A DNA stretch of 33,659 nt. It comes from Bacteroidaceae bacterium (lineage in GTDB: Bacteria; Bacteroidota; Bacteroidia; Bacteroidales; Bacteroidaceae). The stretch is from the NCBI GenBank assembly GCA_017933995.1, contig JAGBKI010000023.1:1-33659 (forward strand). The letters run 5' to 3'. Position 1 is the stretch's first letter; every line of letters starts with the position of its first letter. The position numbers and the translations under genes are program-made. Below the pieces are notes generated by a model, which saw only the letters and a list, made by a program, of their open reading frames with translations, had not been told where the DNA came from and did not search any database. Of the stretch, positions 13,309 through 21,680 are shown piece after piece.

Positions 13309-15825
13309 TCACTCGAAAAGGCTCTCGACGCGGCGCTTCTCGGCCTCGCTGGGAGCGCGGGCGGCCTCGCCCGCATCACTGGGAGCGTCGTCACTGGCAT
13401 TACCTGCAATACCTGCGGGCGAGGCCGCCCGCGTTCCCAGGGCATCCTGCGTTTCTGCGGGCGAGGCCGCCCTTCCGGCCAGGGCTTCCTCCGTTTCGCC
13501 CAGCGTGTCCGGGGCTTCCATGTAGAGCGCGCTGTCGCTGGCCGTGGGGGCGATGTCGGCGCCCTGCTGCCAGGCGAAGCGGTGGAGGTAGCGCGGCGCC
13601 AAGCGGCTGTCGGCGAGCACACGGCGCATGAACTCGCCGAAGACGGGCAGGGCGAGGCGGCTGCCCTGGCCCAGCGCGCCGGTGCGGAAGTGGATGCTGC
13701 GGAACTCGCCGCCCACCCACACGGCACCTACCAGTTGGGGCGTGACGCCCACGAACCAGGCGTCGCTGTGGTTGTTGGTGGTGCCGGTCTTTCCGCCGAA
13801 GTCCATCTGGTCGGCTGCCGAGCCTAGGTAGGAGCCGAGGCGCGTGCTGGTGCCGCCCTGCTCGTGCGTGCCGCAGAGGAGCAGGCGGCGCATGTTGTCG
13901 GCGGCGGTTTCGGGCAGGACGCGCGTCTGTTTGACCTGCGCCTCGTAGACCACTTCGCCCTCGGCGTTCAGTATGCGTGTGACGAACATCGGCTCGACGC
14001 GGCTGCCACCATTGGCCACGCAGCTGTAGCCCGTCACGATGTCGAGTAGGGTGACGTCGCTGGCGCCCAGGGCGAGGGCGGGCGTTTCGGTGAGTTCGCT
14101 CCTGACGCCCATGTCGCGCGCGGTCTGCGCCACGTTGCCGATGCCGCACTGCAGGGCGAGTTTCACGGCGACGGTGTTCACGGAGCGTGCGAAGGCGGTG
14201 TGGAGCGGCAGGGGCTGGTCGGAGCAGTGGCCGCTGGCGTTGTGGGGCGTCCAGGTGCGCCCGCTGCCCAGCGGCACGGTGACGGGGCTGTCGACGATGC
14301 GGTCGCTGGGAAGGCGGCCCTGCTTCATGGCGGTGGTGTAGACAAAGAGTTTGAACGTGGAGCCGGGCTGCCGCTGTGCGGTCACCTTGTCGTAGTTCCA
14401 CGTCTTGTAGTCGACGTCGCCCACCCACGCCTTGATCTGCCCCGTCTCGGGTTCCATGGCCACGAAGCCGCAGTGCATGAACTTCAGCATGTAGCGCAGG
14501 GAGTCCATTGTCGACATGGTGGCGACGCGGGGCTTGCCGCTGTAGTCGAAGAGGCGCACCTGGTGGGGGCGGTTGAGGTAGTGGCGTATGCTGTCGGGCT
14601 GGTCGGGAAAGAGGGCGGCGAGGCGGCGGTAGGTGTCGGTGTTCTTCACCTGTTTCTCAAGGAAGCCGGGGACGACGCGCCCCTTTTCGTCTCGCCACGG
14701 GTCGCCCTGGCCGCGCCAGTGCTCGTCGAAACTGGCCTGCACCTGGCGCATCTGCTGGCGCACGGCCTGCTCGGCGTACTGTTGCATACGCGAGTCGAGC
14801 GTGGTGTAGATTTTCAGCCCGTCGCTGTAGGGGTCGACGTCGGGCACGTTGCGCTCGATGAAGTCGCAGACGGCTTTGCGGAAATACTGCGCCTGGCCCT
14901 CGACAGCGTTCTCGCGGCTGACGCGCAGGCGTATGGGCTCGGCGGCGAGCGTGGCGGCCTCGTCGGCACTGAGTTTGCCCTGCTCCACCATACACTGCAG
15001 CACGACGTTGCGGCGCGCGGCGCTGGCCTCGGGGTGGTTGAGGGGCGAGTAGGTGCTGGTGGCCTTGAGCAGGCCGACAAGCACGGCGGCCTCTTCGGTC
15101 CCCAGACGCGAGGGCGTGGTGTTGAAGAAGGTGCGCGCGGCGGTCTTTATGCCGAACGAGTTGTGGCCGAAGTCCACCGTGTTGGCGTACATCTCAAGGA
15201 TTTCCTGCTTGGTGTAGAACATCTCCAGCCCCACGGCGAGTATCATCTCCTTGCTCTTCATCACGAGCATACGCACGCCGGGAATGTGGCCCAGGAGGCC
15301 GGTGGAGTACTGCGAGCGCGTGCGGAACATGTTCTTCACCAGTTGCTGCGTCAGGGTTGAGGCGCCGCGTGCGCGTCCCTGCACGGCGTCTTTGATGGCA
15401 CCGCCCACGCCGAGCGGGTCGATGCCGTAGTGCTTGTAGAAGCGGGCGTCCTCGGTGGAGACGAGGGCGTCGAAGAAGACGGGGGCGATGCTGTCGTAGG
15501 GCACAAGCGAGCGGTTCTCGTTGTACATCTTGCCGAGCAGCTGGCCGTCGGCGGAGTAGATTTCGGAGGCGACAGGGGTGCGCGGGTGCATGATGTTGTC
15601 GAGCGAGGGCGACTTGCCGAAGAGCCACAGGAAGTTGTACATCACGGCGAGCGAATAGAGCACGGTGAAGAGCACCACGCTGACGAAGGCGAGCCAGAGT
15701 TTGCGCAGCAGGGTGGCGCCCTGGTAGAGGCCGCAGTACCAGCGCAGCAGGCCGAGCGGCCACATGAGGCAGCCACATCCCTTGCGGCGGCTGGCGGGTA
15801 TGGGGGGAGGGGAGGTGCGGGGCAT
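13309..15825 (-). CDS. Class A penicillin-binding protein (PBP1A-like)
   Basis: An 838-residue bifunctional peptidoglycan synthase. A single membrane anchor at about 43-68 is followed by the GT51 glycosyltransferase (catalytic Glu125 in STEDARFYKHYG; RGASTLTQQLVKN at 153-165; later EMYANTVDFG) and the transpeptidase domain with all three motifs: STFK (Ser489), SVN (548-550) and KTGTT (679-683). It polymerises and cross-links glycan strands in the periplasm. The tail after about 770 is low-complexity and contains GRAASPA/TRAASPA segments encoded by a dispersed GC palindrome. A promoter lies about 160 bases upstream behind an AATTAGG array. Confidence 0.93.
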   Translation of the reverse strand: MPRTSPPPIPASRRKGCGCLMWPLGLLRWYCGLYQGATLLRKLWLAFVSVVLFTVLYSLAVMYNFLWLFGKSPSLDNIMHPRTPVASEIYSADGQLLGKMYNENRSLVPYDSIAPVFFDALVSTEDARFYKHYGIDPLGVGGAIKDAVQGRARGASTLTQQLVKNMFRTRSQYSTGLLGHIPGVRMLVMKSKEMILAVGLEMFYTKQEILEMYANTVDFGHNSFGIKTAARTFFNTTPSRLGTEEAAVLVGLLKATSTYSPLNHPEASAARRNVVLQCMVEQGKLSADEAATLAAEPIRLRVSRENAVEGQAQYFRKAVCDFIERNVPDVDPYSDGLKIYTTLDSRMQQYAEQAVRQQMRQVQASFDEHWRGQGDPWRDEKGRVVPGFLEKQVKNTDTYRRLAALFPDQPDSIRHYLNRPHQVRLFDYSGKPRVATMSTMDSLRYMLKFMHCGFVAMEPETGQIKAWVGDVDYKTWNYDKVTAQRQPGSTFKLFVYTTAMKQGRLPSDRIVDSPVTVPLGSGRTWTPHNASGHCSDQPLPLHTAFARSVNTVAVKLALQCGIGNVAQTARDMGVRSELTETPALALGASDVTLLDIVTGYSCVANGGSRVEPMFVTRILNAEGEVVYEAQVKQTRVLPETAADNMRRLLLCGTHEQGGTSTRLGSYLGSAADQMDFGGKTGTTNNHSDAWFVGVTPQLVGAVWVGGEFRSIHFRTGALGQGSRLALPVFGEFMRRVLADSRLAPRYLHRFAWQQGADIAPTASDSALYMEAPDTLGETEEALAGRAASPAETQDALGTRAASPAGIAGNASDDAPSDAGEAARAPSEAEKRRVESLFE
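13357..13472. repeat. Three GC-palindrome copies in the PBP gene tail
   Basis: Copies at 13357-13374 (reversed), 13415-13432 and 13457-13472 of GCGGGCGAGGCCGCCCGC. All keep the frame open and are translated as Ala/Ser/Pro-rich segments. The same palindrome lies in the primase linker. Confidence 0.75.
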
Positions 15826-15833
15826 ATTGGGGA

Positions 15834-15970
15834 GTTAGGAATTAGGAGTTAGGAATTAGGATTTGGGCTGCGCCACGATAGAATTAGGAATTAGGAGTTA
15901 GGAATTAGGAATTGGGCTACGCGATGTAGGAATTAAGAGTGGAAAATTAGTAATGAAGAGTGAGGAATTA
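15834..15970. repeat. Forward AATTAGGAGTTAGG array
   Basis: Degenerate tandem units of GGAATTAGGAGTTA just upstream of the PBP start, inside its putative leader. The reversed form follows at 16030-16255, so the two can pair. Confidence 0.75.
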
Positions 15971-15984
15971 GAAAATAAACTGCG

Positions 15985-16013
15985 CAAAGTTACATCTTAT
16001 ATTTGATAGGCAA
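15985..16013 (-). promoter_or_regulatory. Promoter of the PBP gene
   Basis: On the minus strand TTG (16013-16011) and TAACTTTG (15992-15985) are separated by 18 bases, close to the Bacteroidetes layout. The leader of about 160 bases contains the AATTAGG array. Confidence 0.55.
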
Positions 16014-16036
16014 GGGTAGCCGTAGGCATAATTCCT

Positions 16037-16228
16037 AATTCCTAATTCCTAACTCCTAATTTATATTCAGTTGTGCCGGACGGCAATTCCTAATTCCTCA
16101 CTCCTAATTTATATTCAGTTGTGCCGGATGGTAATTCCTAATTCCTCACTCCTAATTTATATTCAGTTGTGCCGAACGGCAATTCCTAATTCCTAACTCC
16201 TAATTTATATTCAGTTGTGCCGAACGGT
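16037..16228. repeat. Four 48-bp tandem repeats
   Basis: Four consecutive 48-bp units begin at 16037, 16085, 16133 and 16181. Each has an AATTCCTAATTCCT half and a TTTATATTCAGTTGTGCCG half; they differ at a few bases only. A partial fifth unit from 16229 supplies the stop of miaA. There are no variable spacers, so this is not a CRISPR array. Confidence 0.9.
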
Positions 16229-16233
16229 AATTC

Positions 16234-17184
16234 CTAATTCCTAATTCCTAATCCCTCATTCAATAGACTGGCAACATCCTCCGCCGTAGCACTTTCGGCG
16301 TCGAGCCATTGTACGTCGGCATCGCGGCGGAACCAGGTCATCTGTTTCTTGGCATAGACGCGGGTGTTGCGGGCTATCTTGTCGAGGGCTTCACGGAGCG
16401 TCCACTCGCCGTCGAGGTAGCGGTACGCCTCCTTGTAGCCCACGGTGTTCAGTGCGTTGCAGTGGCGGTAGGGGCTTAGGCGGCGCGCCTCGTCGATAAG
16501 GCCGCCAGCCACCATCCGCTCGGCGCGGCTGTTGATGCGCGCGAAGAGGTCGTCGCGGCTGCGCTGCAGGCCCACCTTGACGGTGCGCCAGGGACGCGCG
16601 GCGGGCTGGCCGGTGCAGTAGGCGGAATAGGGTCGCCCGCCGGTGTAGCACACTTCAAGCGCGTGGACCACGCGCCGCGTGTTGCGCAGGTCGCAGCGGG
16701 CGTAGTATTGCGGGTCGAGCAGGCGCAGTTCGGCCAGCAGCGCGTCCAATCCTTCCTCCTCCAAGCGGCGGCGCAGCAGGGTGCGCACCTCGTCGTCGAC
16801 GGTGGGGATGTTGTCGATGCCCCGGCACACGGCGTCGAGGTAGAGCATAGAGCCGCCCGTGAGGATGACGACGGGGTGCGTGCGGAACAGCGCGGAGAGC
16901 AGACGGAGCGCGTCCTGCTCGTAGCGCGCCGCGCTGTAGTAGCGGTCGGGCGCGAGCGTGCCGACGAAGTGGTGGGGCGCACGGGCGAGTTCTTCGCGTG
17001 TGGGCGCTGCCGTGCCTATCTCCATCCCCCGGAACATCTGCCTGGAGTCGGCACTGACGATGGGTGCGCCGAGCCGCTCGGCCAGTGCGAGGCTCAGCGC
17101 CGTCTTGCCGACCGCCGTGGGGCCGAGCAGCACGAGCAGGGTGGGGGAGCCGCCGTGGGGCAGCGGGGGGATGGTGGCGGGCAT
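16234..17184 (-). CDS. miaA: tRNA dimethylallyltransferase
   Basis: A 316-residue protein. P-loop GPTAVGKT (21-28), then VSADSRQMFRGMEIGTA, ILTGGSMLYLDAVCRGID and the later ALNTVGYKEAYRYLDGE and RVYAKKQMTWFRRD are all standard MiaA signatures. The enzyme adds a dimethylallyl group to N6 of A37 in tRNAs reading UNN codons. The length is normal. The final residues (GIRN) are encoded by an AATTCCTA repeat unit, so the extreme C-terminus is repeat-derived. The start lies 10 bases after the folD stop, suggesting a folD-miaA operon. Confidence 0.95.
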   Translation of the reverse strand: MPATIPPLPHGGSPTLLVLLGPTAVGKTALSLALAERLGAPIVSADSRQMFRGMEIGTAAPTREELARAPHHFVGTLAPDRYYSAARYEQDALRLLSALFRTHPVVILTGGSMLYLDAVCRGIDNIPTVDDEVRTLLRRRLEEEGLDALLAELRLLDPQYYARCDLRNTRRVVHALEVCYTGGRPYSAYCTGQPAARPWRTVKVGLQRSRDDLFARINSRAERMVAGGLIDEARRLSPYRHCNALNTVGYKEAYRYLDGEWTLREALDKIARNTRVYAKKQMTWFRRDADVQWLDAESATAEDVASLLNEGLGIRN

Positions 17185-17194
17185 CGCGCTCTTC

Positions 17195-18073
17195 TTAGGG
17201 ATAGTACTTGCGCTCGCCTGCGGCCAGGGTGTTGAGCATCAGCATACAGATGGTCATGGGGCCGACACCGCCGGGTACGGGGGTGATGGCTCCGGCCACG
17301 TCCTTGACGGCCTCGAAGTCCACGTCGCCCGACAGGCGGTAGCCGCGCGGACGCGACGGGTCGGCCACGCGCGTGGTGCCCACGTCGATGACGGTGGCGC
17401 CGGGCTTCACCATGTCGGCGGTGACGAAGCCGGGGCGGCCTATGGCGGCGATGAGGATGTCGGCGCGGCGGCACTCCTCCTTCAGGTCGCGGCTGTGGGA
17501 GTGGAGCACGGTGACGGTGGCGTCGCCGTACTGCTTCTGCATCATCAGGCTGGCCATGGGTTTGCCCACGATGTTGCTGCGGCCCAGCACGACGCAGTGC
17601 TTGCCGCTGGTCTCGACGCCGTGGCGGCGCAGCAACTGGAGGATGCCCAGCGGCGTGGCACTGATGTAGCAGGGCAGGCCGATGGCCATGCGCCCGACGT
17701 TCACCGGGTGGAAGCCGTCAACGTCCTTGCGGTGGTCGATGGCCTCAATGACGCGTTGCTCGCTGATGTGGGCGGGCAGGGGCAGTTGCACGATGAAGCC
17801 GTCCACGCTGTCGTCGGCGTTGAGGCGGGCGACGCAGGCAAGGAGTTCGTCCTCGGTGACGTCGTCCTCGTAGCGGATGAGCGTGCTCTCGAAGCCGCAT
17901 TCCTTGCAGGCGAGGACTTTGTTTTTGACGTAGGTTTCGCTGCCTCCGTCGTGGCCCACGAGCACGGCGGCGAGGTGGGGCCGCTTGCCGCCCCGGGCTG
18001 TGATTTCGGCCACGCGGGCGGCTATTTCCTGTTTGATGGTCCGGGCGGTGGCTTTGCCGTCGATGAGGGTCAT
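17195..18073 (-). CDS. folD: Bifunctional methylene-THF dehydrogenase/cyclohydrolase
   Basis: A 292-residue cytoplasmic enzyme of one-carbon metabolism that interconverts 5,10-methylene-THF and 10-formyl-THF. Family signatures are [10 protein letters not shown] (with the catalytic Tyr and Lys), [28 protein letters not shown], the NADP-binding [14 protein letters not shown], and the C-terminal [18 protein letters not shown]. Full length and intact. It is followed by miaA after 10 bases. Upstream is a GTTTAAG array without a clear promoter box. Confidence 0.96.
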   Translation of the reverse strand: MTLIDGKATARTIKQEIAARVAEITARGGKRPHLAAVLVGHDGGSETYVKNKVLACKECGFESTLIRYEDDVTEDELLACVARLNADDSVDGFIVQLPLPAHISEQRVIEAIDHRKDVDGFHPVNVGRMAIGLPCYISATPLGILQLLRRHGVETSGKHCVVLGRSNIVGKPMASLMMQKQYGDATVTVLHSHSRDLKEECRRADILIAAIGRPGFVTADMVKPGATVIDVGTTRVADPSRPRGYRLSGDVDFEAVKDVAGAITPVPGGVGPMTICMLMLNTLAAGERKYYP

Positions 18074-18082
18074 AGGGATTAT

Positions 18083-18276
18083 TAGGTTTAAGAGGTTTAA
18101 TGAGGTTTAATGAGGTTTAATGAGGTTTAAGCCGTTCGGCCTTGGACAAGGTTTAAGAGGTTTAAGAAGTTTAAGAGGTTTAATGCTTCGCAACGATTGC
18201 ACACCGAGGCCGGATGGCTTAAACCTCTTAAACCTTTTAAGCCTATTAAACCCCATTAAACCTCTTAAACCTTTTC
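18083..18276. repeat. GTTTAAG/CTTAAAC arrays around a dispersed core
   Basis: Forward units of AGGTTTAAT/AGGTTTAAG (18083-18180), a core containing GAGGCCGGATGGCTTAAACC, then reversed units (18218-18276). It has the same plan as the spacers at 7865-8290 and 19984-20158. It separates the aldolase and folD genes. Confidence 0.8.
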
Positions 18277-18280
18277 AACT

Positions 18281-19195
18281 TTATTTGTTGCAATGGTTAA
18301 AGAAGTCAATCGCCTCCAGTTCCTCGCGCAGGCGGGCTTCCTCCTCGTCGGTGACGTTCTGGAAGGGCGTGCGGTTGGGGCCGAGGTCAAGGCCGATGAG
18401 TTTCATGATGCGCTTACCGCCCACGATGTTGCCCCGGAAGTGGCAGATGACGTCGATGACGTCCTGCGCGTAGTTCTGCAAGGCGCGGGCGCGCTCCAGG
18501 TCGCCCTGCTCCCAGGCTTCGAGGATACCCGTGAGGCAGCGGCCGTTGTAGTTGGTCGTGCCGCCGATGCCGCCCTGCGCGCCACCCATGGCCAGGCACG
18601 GCAGGATGGTCTCGTCCTGCCCGTGGAGCATGTCGAACTTGCCGCCCTGGTAGCGGCGGCAGCGGTTGTACTCGTAGAGGCTCTCGAAAGTGTACTTGAT
18701 GCCGGCGAAGTTGGGGATGCGCCCGTCGACAGCGCGCAGGAAGTCGTACATCGACAGGTACGCGCCGTTGAAGGCCGGGATGTGGTAAAAGTAGAAAGGC
18801 AGGTTGGGCGCGCCGGCGGCTATCTCCTCGCAGTACTTCACGAGTTCCTCAATGCGCCCCACCTTGGGGAAGGGCGGCGCCATGGCCCCGATGCCCCACG
18901 CGCCGATCTGCTGGGCGTGCTCGGCCAGGCGGCGCGACGACTTGACGCACGTGCTGCCCACGTGTACGATGACCTTGAAACCCTCGGGCACAGCCGCCAT
19001 CCAGGCTTCGGCCAGGAGTTTGCGCTCCTCCTCGGTGAGCATGTAGCCCTCGCCGCTGGAGCCGTTGATGAACACGCCCTTGAGGCCGTTGCGCGCCAGC
19101 AGGGCGGCGTATTCGGGGATGACGGCGTAGTTCACCTCGCCGTCCGGGTGCATCGGCGTGAAAGGTGCGTCGATGAGACCTTTGATTTTTTCCAT
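18281..19195 (-). CDS. nanA: N-acetylneuraminate lyase-like class I aldolase (DapA/NanA family)
   Basis: A 304-residue TIM-barrel aldolase starting MEKIKGLIDAPFTPM; the frame extends upstream but this start matches the family. NGSSGEGYMLTEEER carries the carboxylate-binding GS(S/T)GE motif, FYFYHIPAFNG carries the catalytic Tyr, and FAGIKYTFESL carries the Schiff-base Lys. The family includes sialate lyase and dihydrodipicolinate synthase; the IKYT and YHIPA contexts and overall similarity favour N-acetylneuraminate lyase (sialic acid to ManNAc plus pyruvate). No other sialic-acid gene is in the window, so the substrate is not confirmed by context. Confidence 0.82.
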   Translation of the reverse strand: MEKIKGLIDAPFTPMHPDGEVNYAVIPEYAALLARNGLKGVFINGSSGEGYMLTEEERKLLAEAWMAAVPEGFKVIVHVGSTCVKSSRRLAEHAQQIGAWGIGAMAPPFPKVGRIEELVKYCEEIAAGAPNLPFYFYHIPAFNGAYLSMYDFLRAVDGRIPNFAGIKYTFESLYEYNRCRRYQGGKFDMLHGQDETILPCLAMGGAQGGIGGTTNYNGRCLTGILEAWEQGDLERARALQNYAQDVIDVICHFRGNIVGGKRIMKLIGLDLGPNRTPFQNVTDEEEARLREELEAIDFFNHCNK

Positions 19196-19268
19196 TTCTG
19201 TATTGTTGGTTTTTTTGGTGTGACTTTTCATTCTTGCAGCGCGGGAAGCCCCCTGCGCCGAACGCCCG

Positions 19269-19276
19269 CAAAGGTA
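19269..19276 (-). promoter_or_regulatory. -7 box for the aldolase gene
   Basis: Minus strand TACCTTTG, 74 bases before the start codon. No good -33 TTG. It lies back-to-back with the rimP promoter in a 315-base divergent spacer. Confidence 0.45.
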
Positions 19277-19378
19277 GCAAGAAAAGTGCGAAAACCGCAC
19301 GCACCTGCCCGCCCGCGTGCCAAAAACGCCCCCGCAGACGCCCGCAGGGGTGCGAAACACGAAAAAAAAGCCTTAAAA

Positions 19379-19410
19379 TTTGCAAAATCCCGCCGCGCGC
19401 CGTACTTTTG
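19379..19410 (+). promoter_or_regulatory. Promoter of the rimP-nusA-infB operon
   Basis: TTTG (19379-19382) and TACTTTTG (19403-19410) with a 20-base spacer match the Bacteroidetes sigma-A layout very well. The start codon is about 100 bases downstream. Confidence 0.75.
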
Positions 19411-19510
19411 CCGTGTTGAGAGTGAGGAGCTGCAAAGTTCCTCGCTTCGTTTTATACCGTATTATATATATAAGGGGACGTACCTACGTTCCTGACGAAC
19501 AAAACGACGT

Positions 19511-19975
19511 ATGATTGACAAGAAAGTAGTGGAAGGCATCGTGGCCGAGTGGCTGGAGGGCAAGGACTATTTCCTGACCGACCTCACCGTTTCGCCCGAC
19601 GACCGCATCGTGGTGGAGATTGACCACAAGGAAGGCGTCTGGATTGACGACTGCGTGGAACTGAGCCGCTTCATCGAGAGCCGCCTCGACCGCGACGAGC
19701 AGGACTACGAACTCGAAGTGGGCAGCGCCGGCATAGGACAGCCCTTCAAGGTGCTGCGCCAGTACGAGAACCACATCGGCGACACCGTCGAGGTGGCACC
19801 GCGCACCGGCAAGAAACTCACCGGTCGGCTCCTCGCCGCCGACGCCGACGGCTTCACCGTCGAGGTGGAGCAGAAAGTGAAGCGCGAGGGCGACAAGCGA
19901 CCCCACCTGGAGCAGCAGCAACTGCGCTTCGCCTACGCCGACGTGCGCAGCGTCAAGTACGTCATCGAATTCTGA
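19511..19975 (+). CDS. rimP: Ribosome maturation factor RimP
   Basis: A 154-residue protein. The N-terminal alpha/beta domain contains VVEIDHKEGVWIDDCVELSR and the characteristic YELEVGSAGIGQPFKVLRQY; the C-terminal SH3-like domain contains GKKLTGRLLAADADGFTVEV. RimP binds 16S rRNA and helps 30S assembly. It is the first gene of the rimP-nusA-infB operon, an order conserved in many bacteria. The spacer to nusA (200 bases) is unusually long and filled with repeats. Confidence 0.93.
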   Translation: MIDKKVVEGIVAEWLEGKDYFLTDLTVSPDDRIVVEIDHKEGVWIDDCVELSRFIESRLDRDEQDYELEVGSAGIGQPFKVLRQYENHIGDTVEVAPRTGKKLTGRLLAADADGFTVEVEQKVKREGDKRPHLEQQQLRFAYADVRSVKYVIEF

Positions 19976-19983
19976 ACGAACAA

Positions 19984-20158
19984 AGTTTAAGAAGTTTAAG
20001 AGGTTGAAAAGGTTTAATCCATCCGGCCTCCGATTGCTTTCAACCTGCTTTCGTCCCGCAAGGCTTAAACCTCTTAAACCTCATACATCCCGCAAGGCTT
20101 AAACCTCTTAAACCTCATTAAACCTCTTAAACCTCTTAAACCTCTTAAACCTTTTAAA
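19984..20158. repeat. GTTTAAG/CTTAAAC arrays with dispersed core, copy 2
   Basis: Contains 19987-20073, the reverse complement of 8134-8220 with one mismatch, followed by reversed CTTAAACCT units up to 20158. It lies inside the rimP-nusA operon spacer. Confidence 0.88.
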
Positions 20159-20175
20159 CATACACACACACCATA

Positions 20176-21438
20176 ATGGCCAAAAGAAAAAACGAGGCGC
20201 CGCGCCTCACGGACACCTTCACGGAGTTCAAGGAGAATAAGAACATCGACCGCACCACCATGGTGGGCGTGCTCGAAGAGAGTTTCCGCAACGTCATCGC
20301 ACGCGAGTACGGCTCGGACGAGAACTTCGACGTCATCGTCAACCCCGACAAGGGCGACTTCGAGATTTACCGCACACGCGAAGTTGTCGAGGACGGCGAA
20401 GTCACCGACCCCAACAAGCAAATCGCCCTCAGCGAGGCGCGCCAGATTGAGGACGACTACGAAGTGGGCGAAGACGTCAGCGAAAAACTTGACGTCGCCT
20501 CCTTCGGACGCCGCGCCATCCTCACCCTGCGCCAGACGCTGGCCAGCAAAATCCTCGAACTTGAGCACGACAACCTCTACCGCAAGTACAAGGAGCGCGA
20601 GGGCGAGATGATTACCGCCGAGGTCTACCAGACCTGGAAGAACGAAACCCTCCTGATGGACGACGAGGGCAACGAACTCCTCCTGCCCAAGAACCAGCAG
20701 ATTCCTCGCGACTTCTTCCACAAGGGCGACACCGTGCGCGCCATCGTCGACAACGTCGACAACCCCAACGGCAAACCCAAAATCTACCTCAGCCGCACCT
20801 GCGAAGCCTTCCTCTCCAAACTCCTTGAGCAGGAAATCCCCGAAATCGCCGACGGCCTCATCAGCGTGCGCCGCATCGCCCGCATACCCGGCGAGCGCGC
20901 CAAAATCGCCGTCGAGAGCTACGACGACCGCGTAGACCCCGTGGGCGCCTGCGTCGGCGTCAAGGGCAGCCGCATACACACCATCGTCCGCGAGATGCAC
21001 AACGAGAACATCGACGTCATCAACTTCTCCGCCAACCCCAAGGTGCTCATCCAGCGCGCCCTCGCCCCCGCACAGGTCAACAGCGTAGAACTTGACGATG
21101 AGGCCAAGACCGCCAACGTATACCTCCGCCCCGAGGAAGTGTCGCTCGCCATCGGCAAGAACGGCATCAACATCAAGCTCGCCTCCAAACTCACTGGCTA
21201 CAACATCGACGTGTTCCGCGAAGTGACCGACCAGCCCGAGGAGGACGACATCTATCTCGACGAGTTTGCCGACGAGGTGGACGAGTGGGTAATCGACGCC
21301 CTCAAGGAAGTCGGCTACACCACAGCACGCGACGTGCTCAACGCCCCGCGCGAGGAAGTCATCGAGAAGGCCGACCTCGAAGAAGATACCGTCGACGAAC
21401 TCATCCGCGTCCTCAAGGCCGAGTTCGACGAAGAGTAA
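20176..21438 (+). CDS. nusA: Transcription termination/antitermination factor NusA
   Basis: A 420-residue protein. The N-terminal domain (about 1-125) is followed by the S1 domain (about 130-200, EVYQTWKNETLLMDDEG, RDFFHKGDTVRAIV) and two KH domains (RIPGERAKIAVESYD, VGACVGVKGSRIHTIVREM, SLAIGKNGINIKLASKL). A short acidic helix-hairpin C-terminal region (VIDALKEVGYTTARDVL) ends the protein. NusA binds RNA polymerase and modulates pausing and termination. It is intact and lies between rimP and infB. Confidence 0.96.
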   Translation: MAKRKNEAPRLTDTFTEFKENKNIDRTTMVGVLEESFRNVIAREYGSDENFDVIVNPDKGDFEIYRTREVVEDGEVTDPNKQIALSEARQIEDDYEVGEDVSEKLDVASFGRRAILTLRQTLASKILELEHDNLYRKYKEREGEMITAEVYQTWKNETLLMDDEGNELLLPKNQQIPRDFFHKGDTVRAIVDNVDNPNGKPKIYLSRTCEAFLSKLLEQEIPEIADGLISVRRIARIPGERAKIAVESYDDRVDPVGACVGVKGSRIHTIVREMHNENIDVINFSANPKVLIQRALAPAQVNSVELDDEAKTANVYLRPEEVSLAIGKNGINIKLASKLTGYNIDVFREVTDQPEEDDIYLDEFADEVDEWVIDALKEVGYTTARDVLNAPREEVIEKADLEEDTVDELIRVLKAEFDEE

Positions 21439-21462
21439 CTACAGCCGTGTACAACCCTCAAA

Positions 21463-21654
21463 AAGGTAGGTTCTATAAATTAGCTTGTGATGGTTTGCCA
21501 AAGATTTTTGAGTATTATCCTTTTTATCTTCGCCGATGCGTAGCGGGCTACGCTTCAAGAAGATAAAAAGGAAAAGACCAAAAAGATTGGCAAAGCAGCC
21601 AAGCCAAAGAACTTTCCTTAAAAGACGATACAACTAATTTATAGAACCTACCTT
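21463..21654. mobile_element. 192-bp palindromic element between nusA and infB
   Basis: Perfect 21-bp terminal inverted repeats (21463-21483 and 21634-21654) surround an interior whose two halves are also imperfectly complementary, down to a central hairpin GCGTAGC-GG-GCTACGC. The flanks share only AAA. This looks like a MITE or large palindromic repeat inserted within an essential operon. Confidence 0.65.
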
Positions 21655-21680
21655 AAACCTAAGAAGCAAAACAACTCGGT

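Noticed and set aside
14200-15360. 386-residue plus-strand open frame
   Set aside because: Antisense of the PBP gene, which has intact GT51 and transpeptidase motifs.
16037-16228. CRISPR array
   Set aside because: The 48-bp units are contiguous and nearly identical along their entire length, so there are no spacers.
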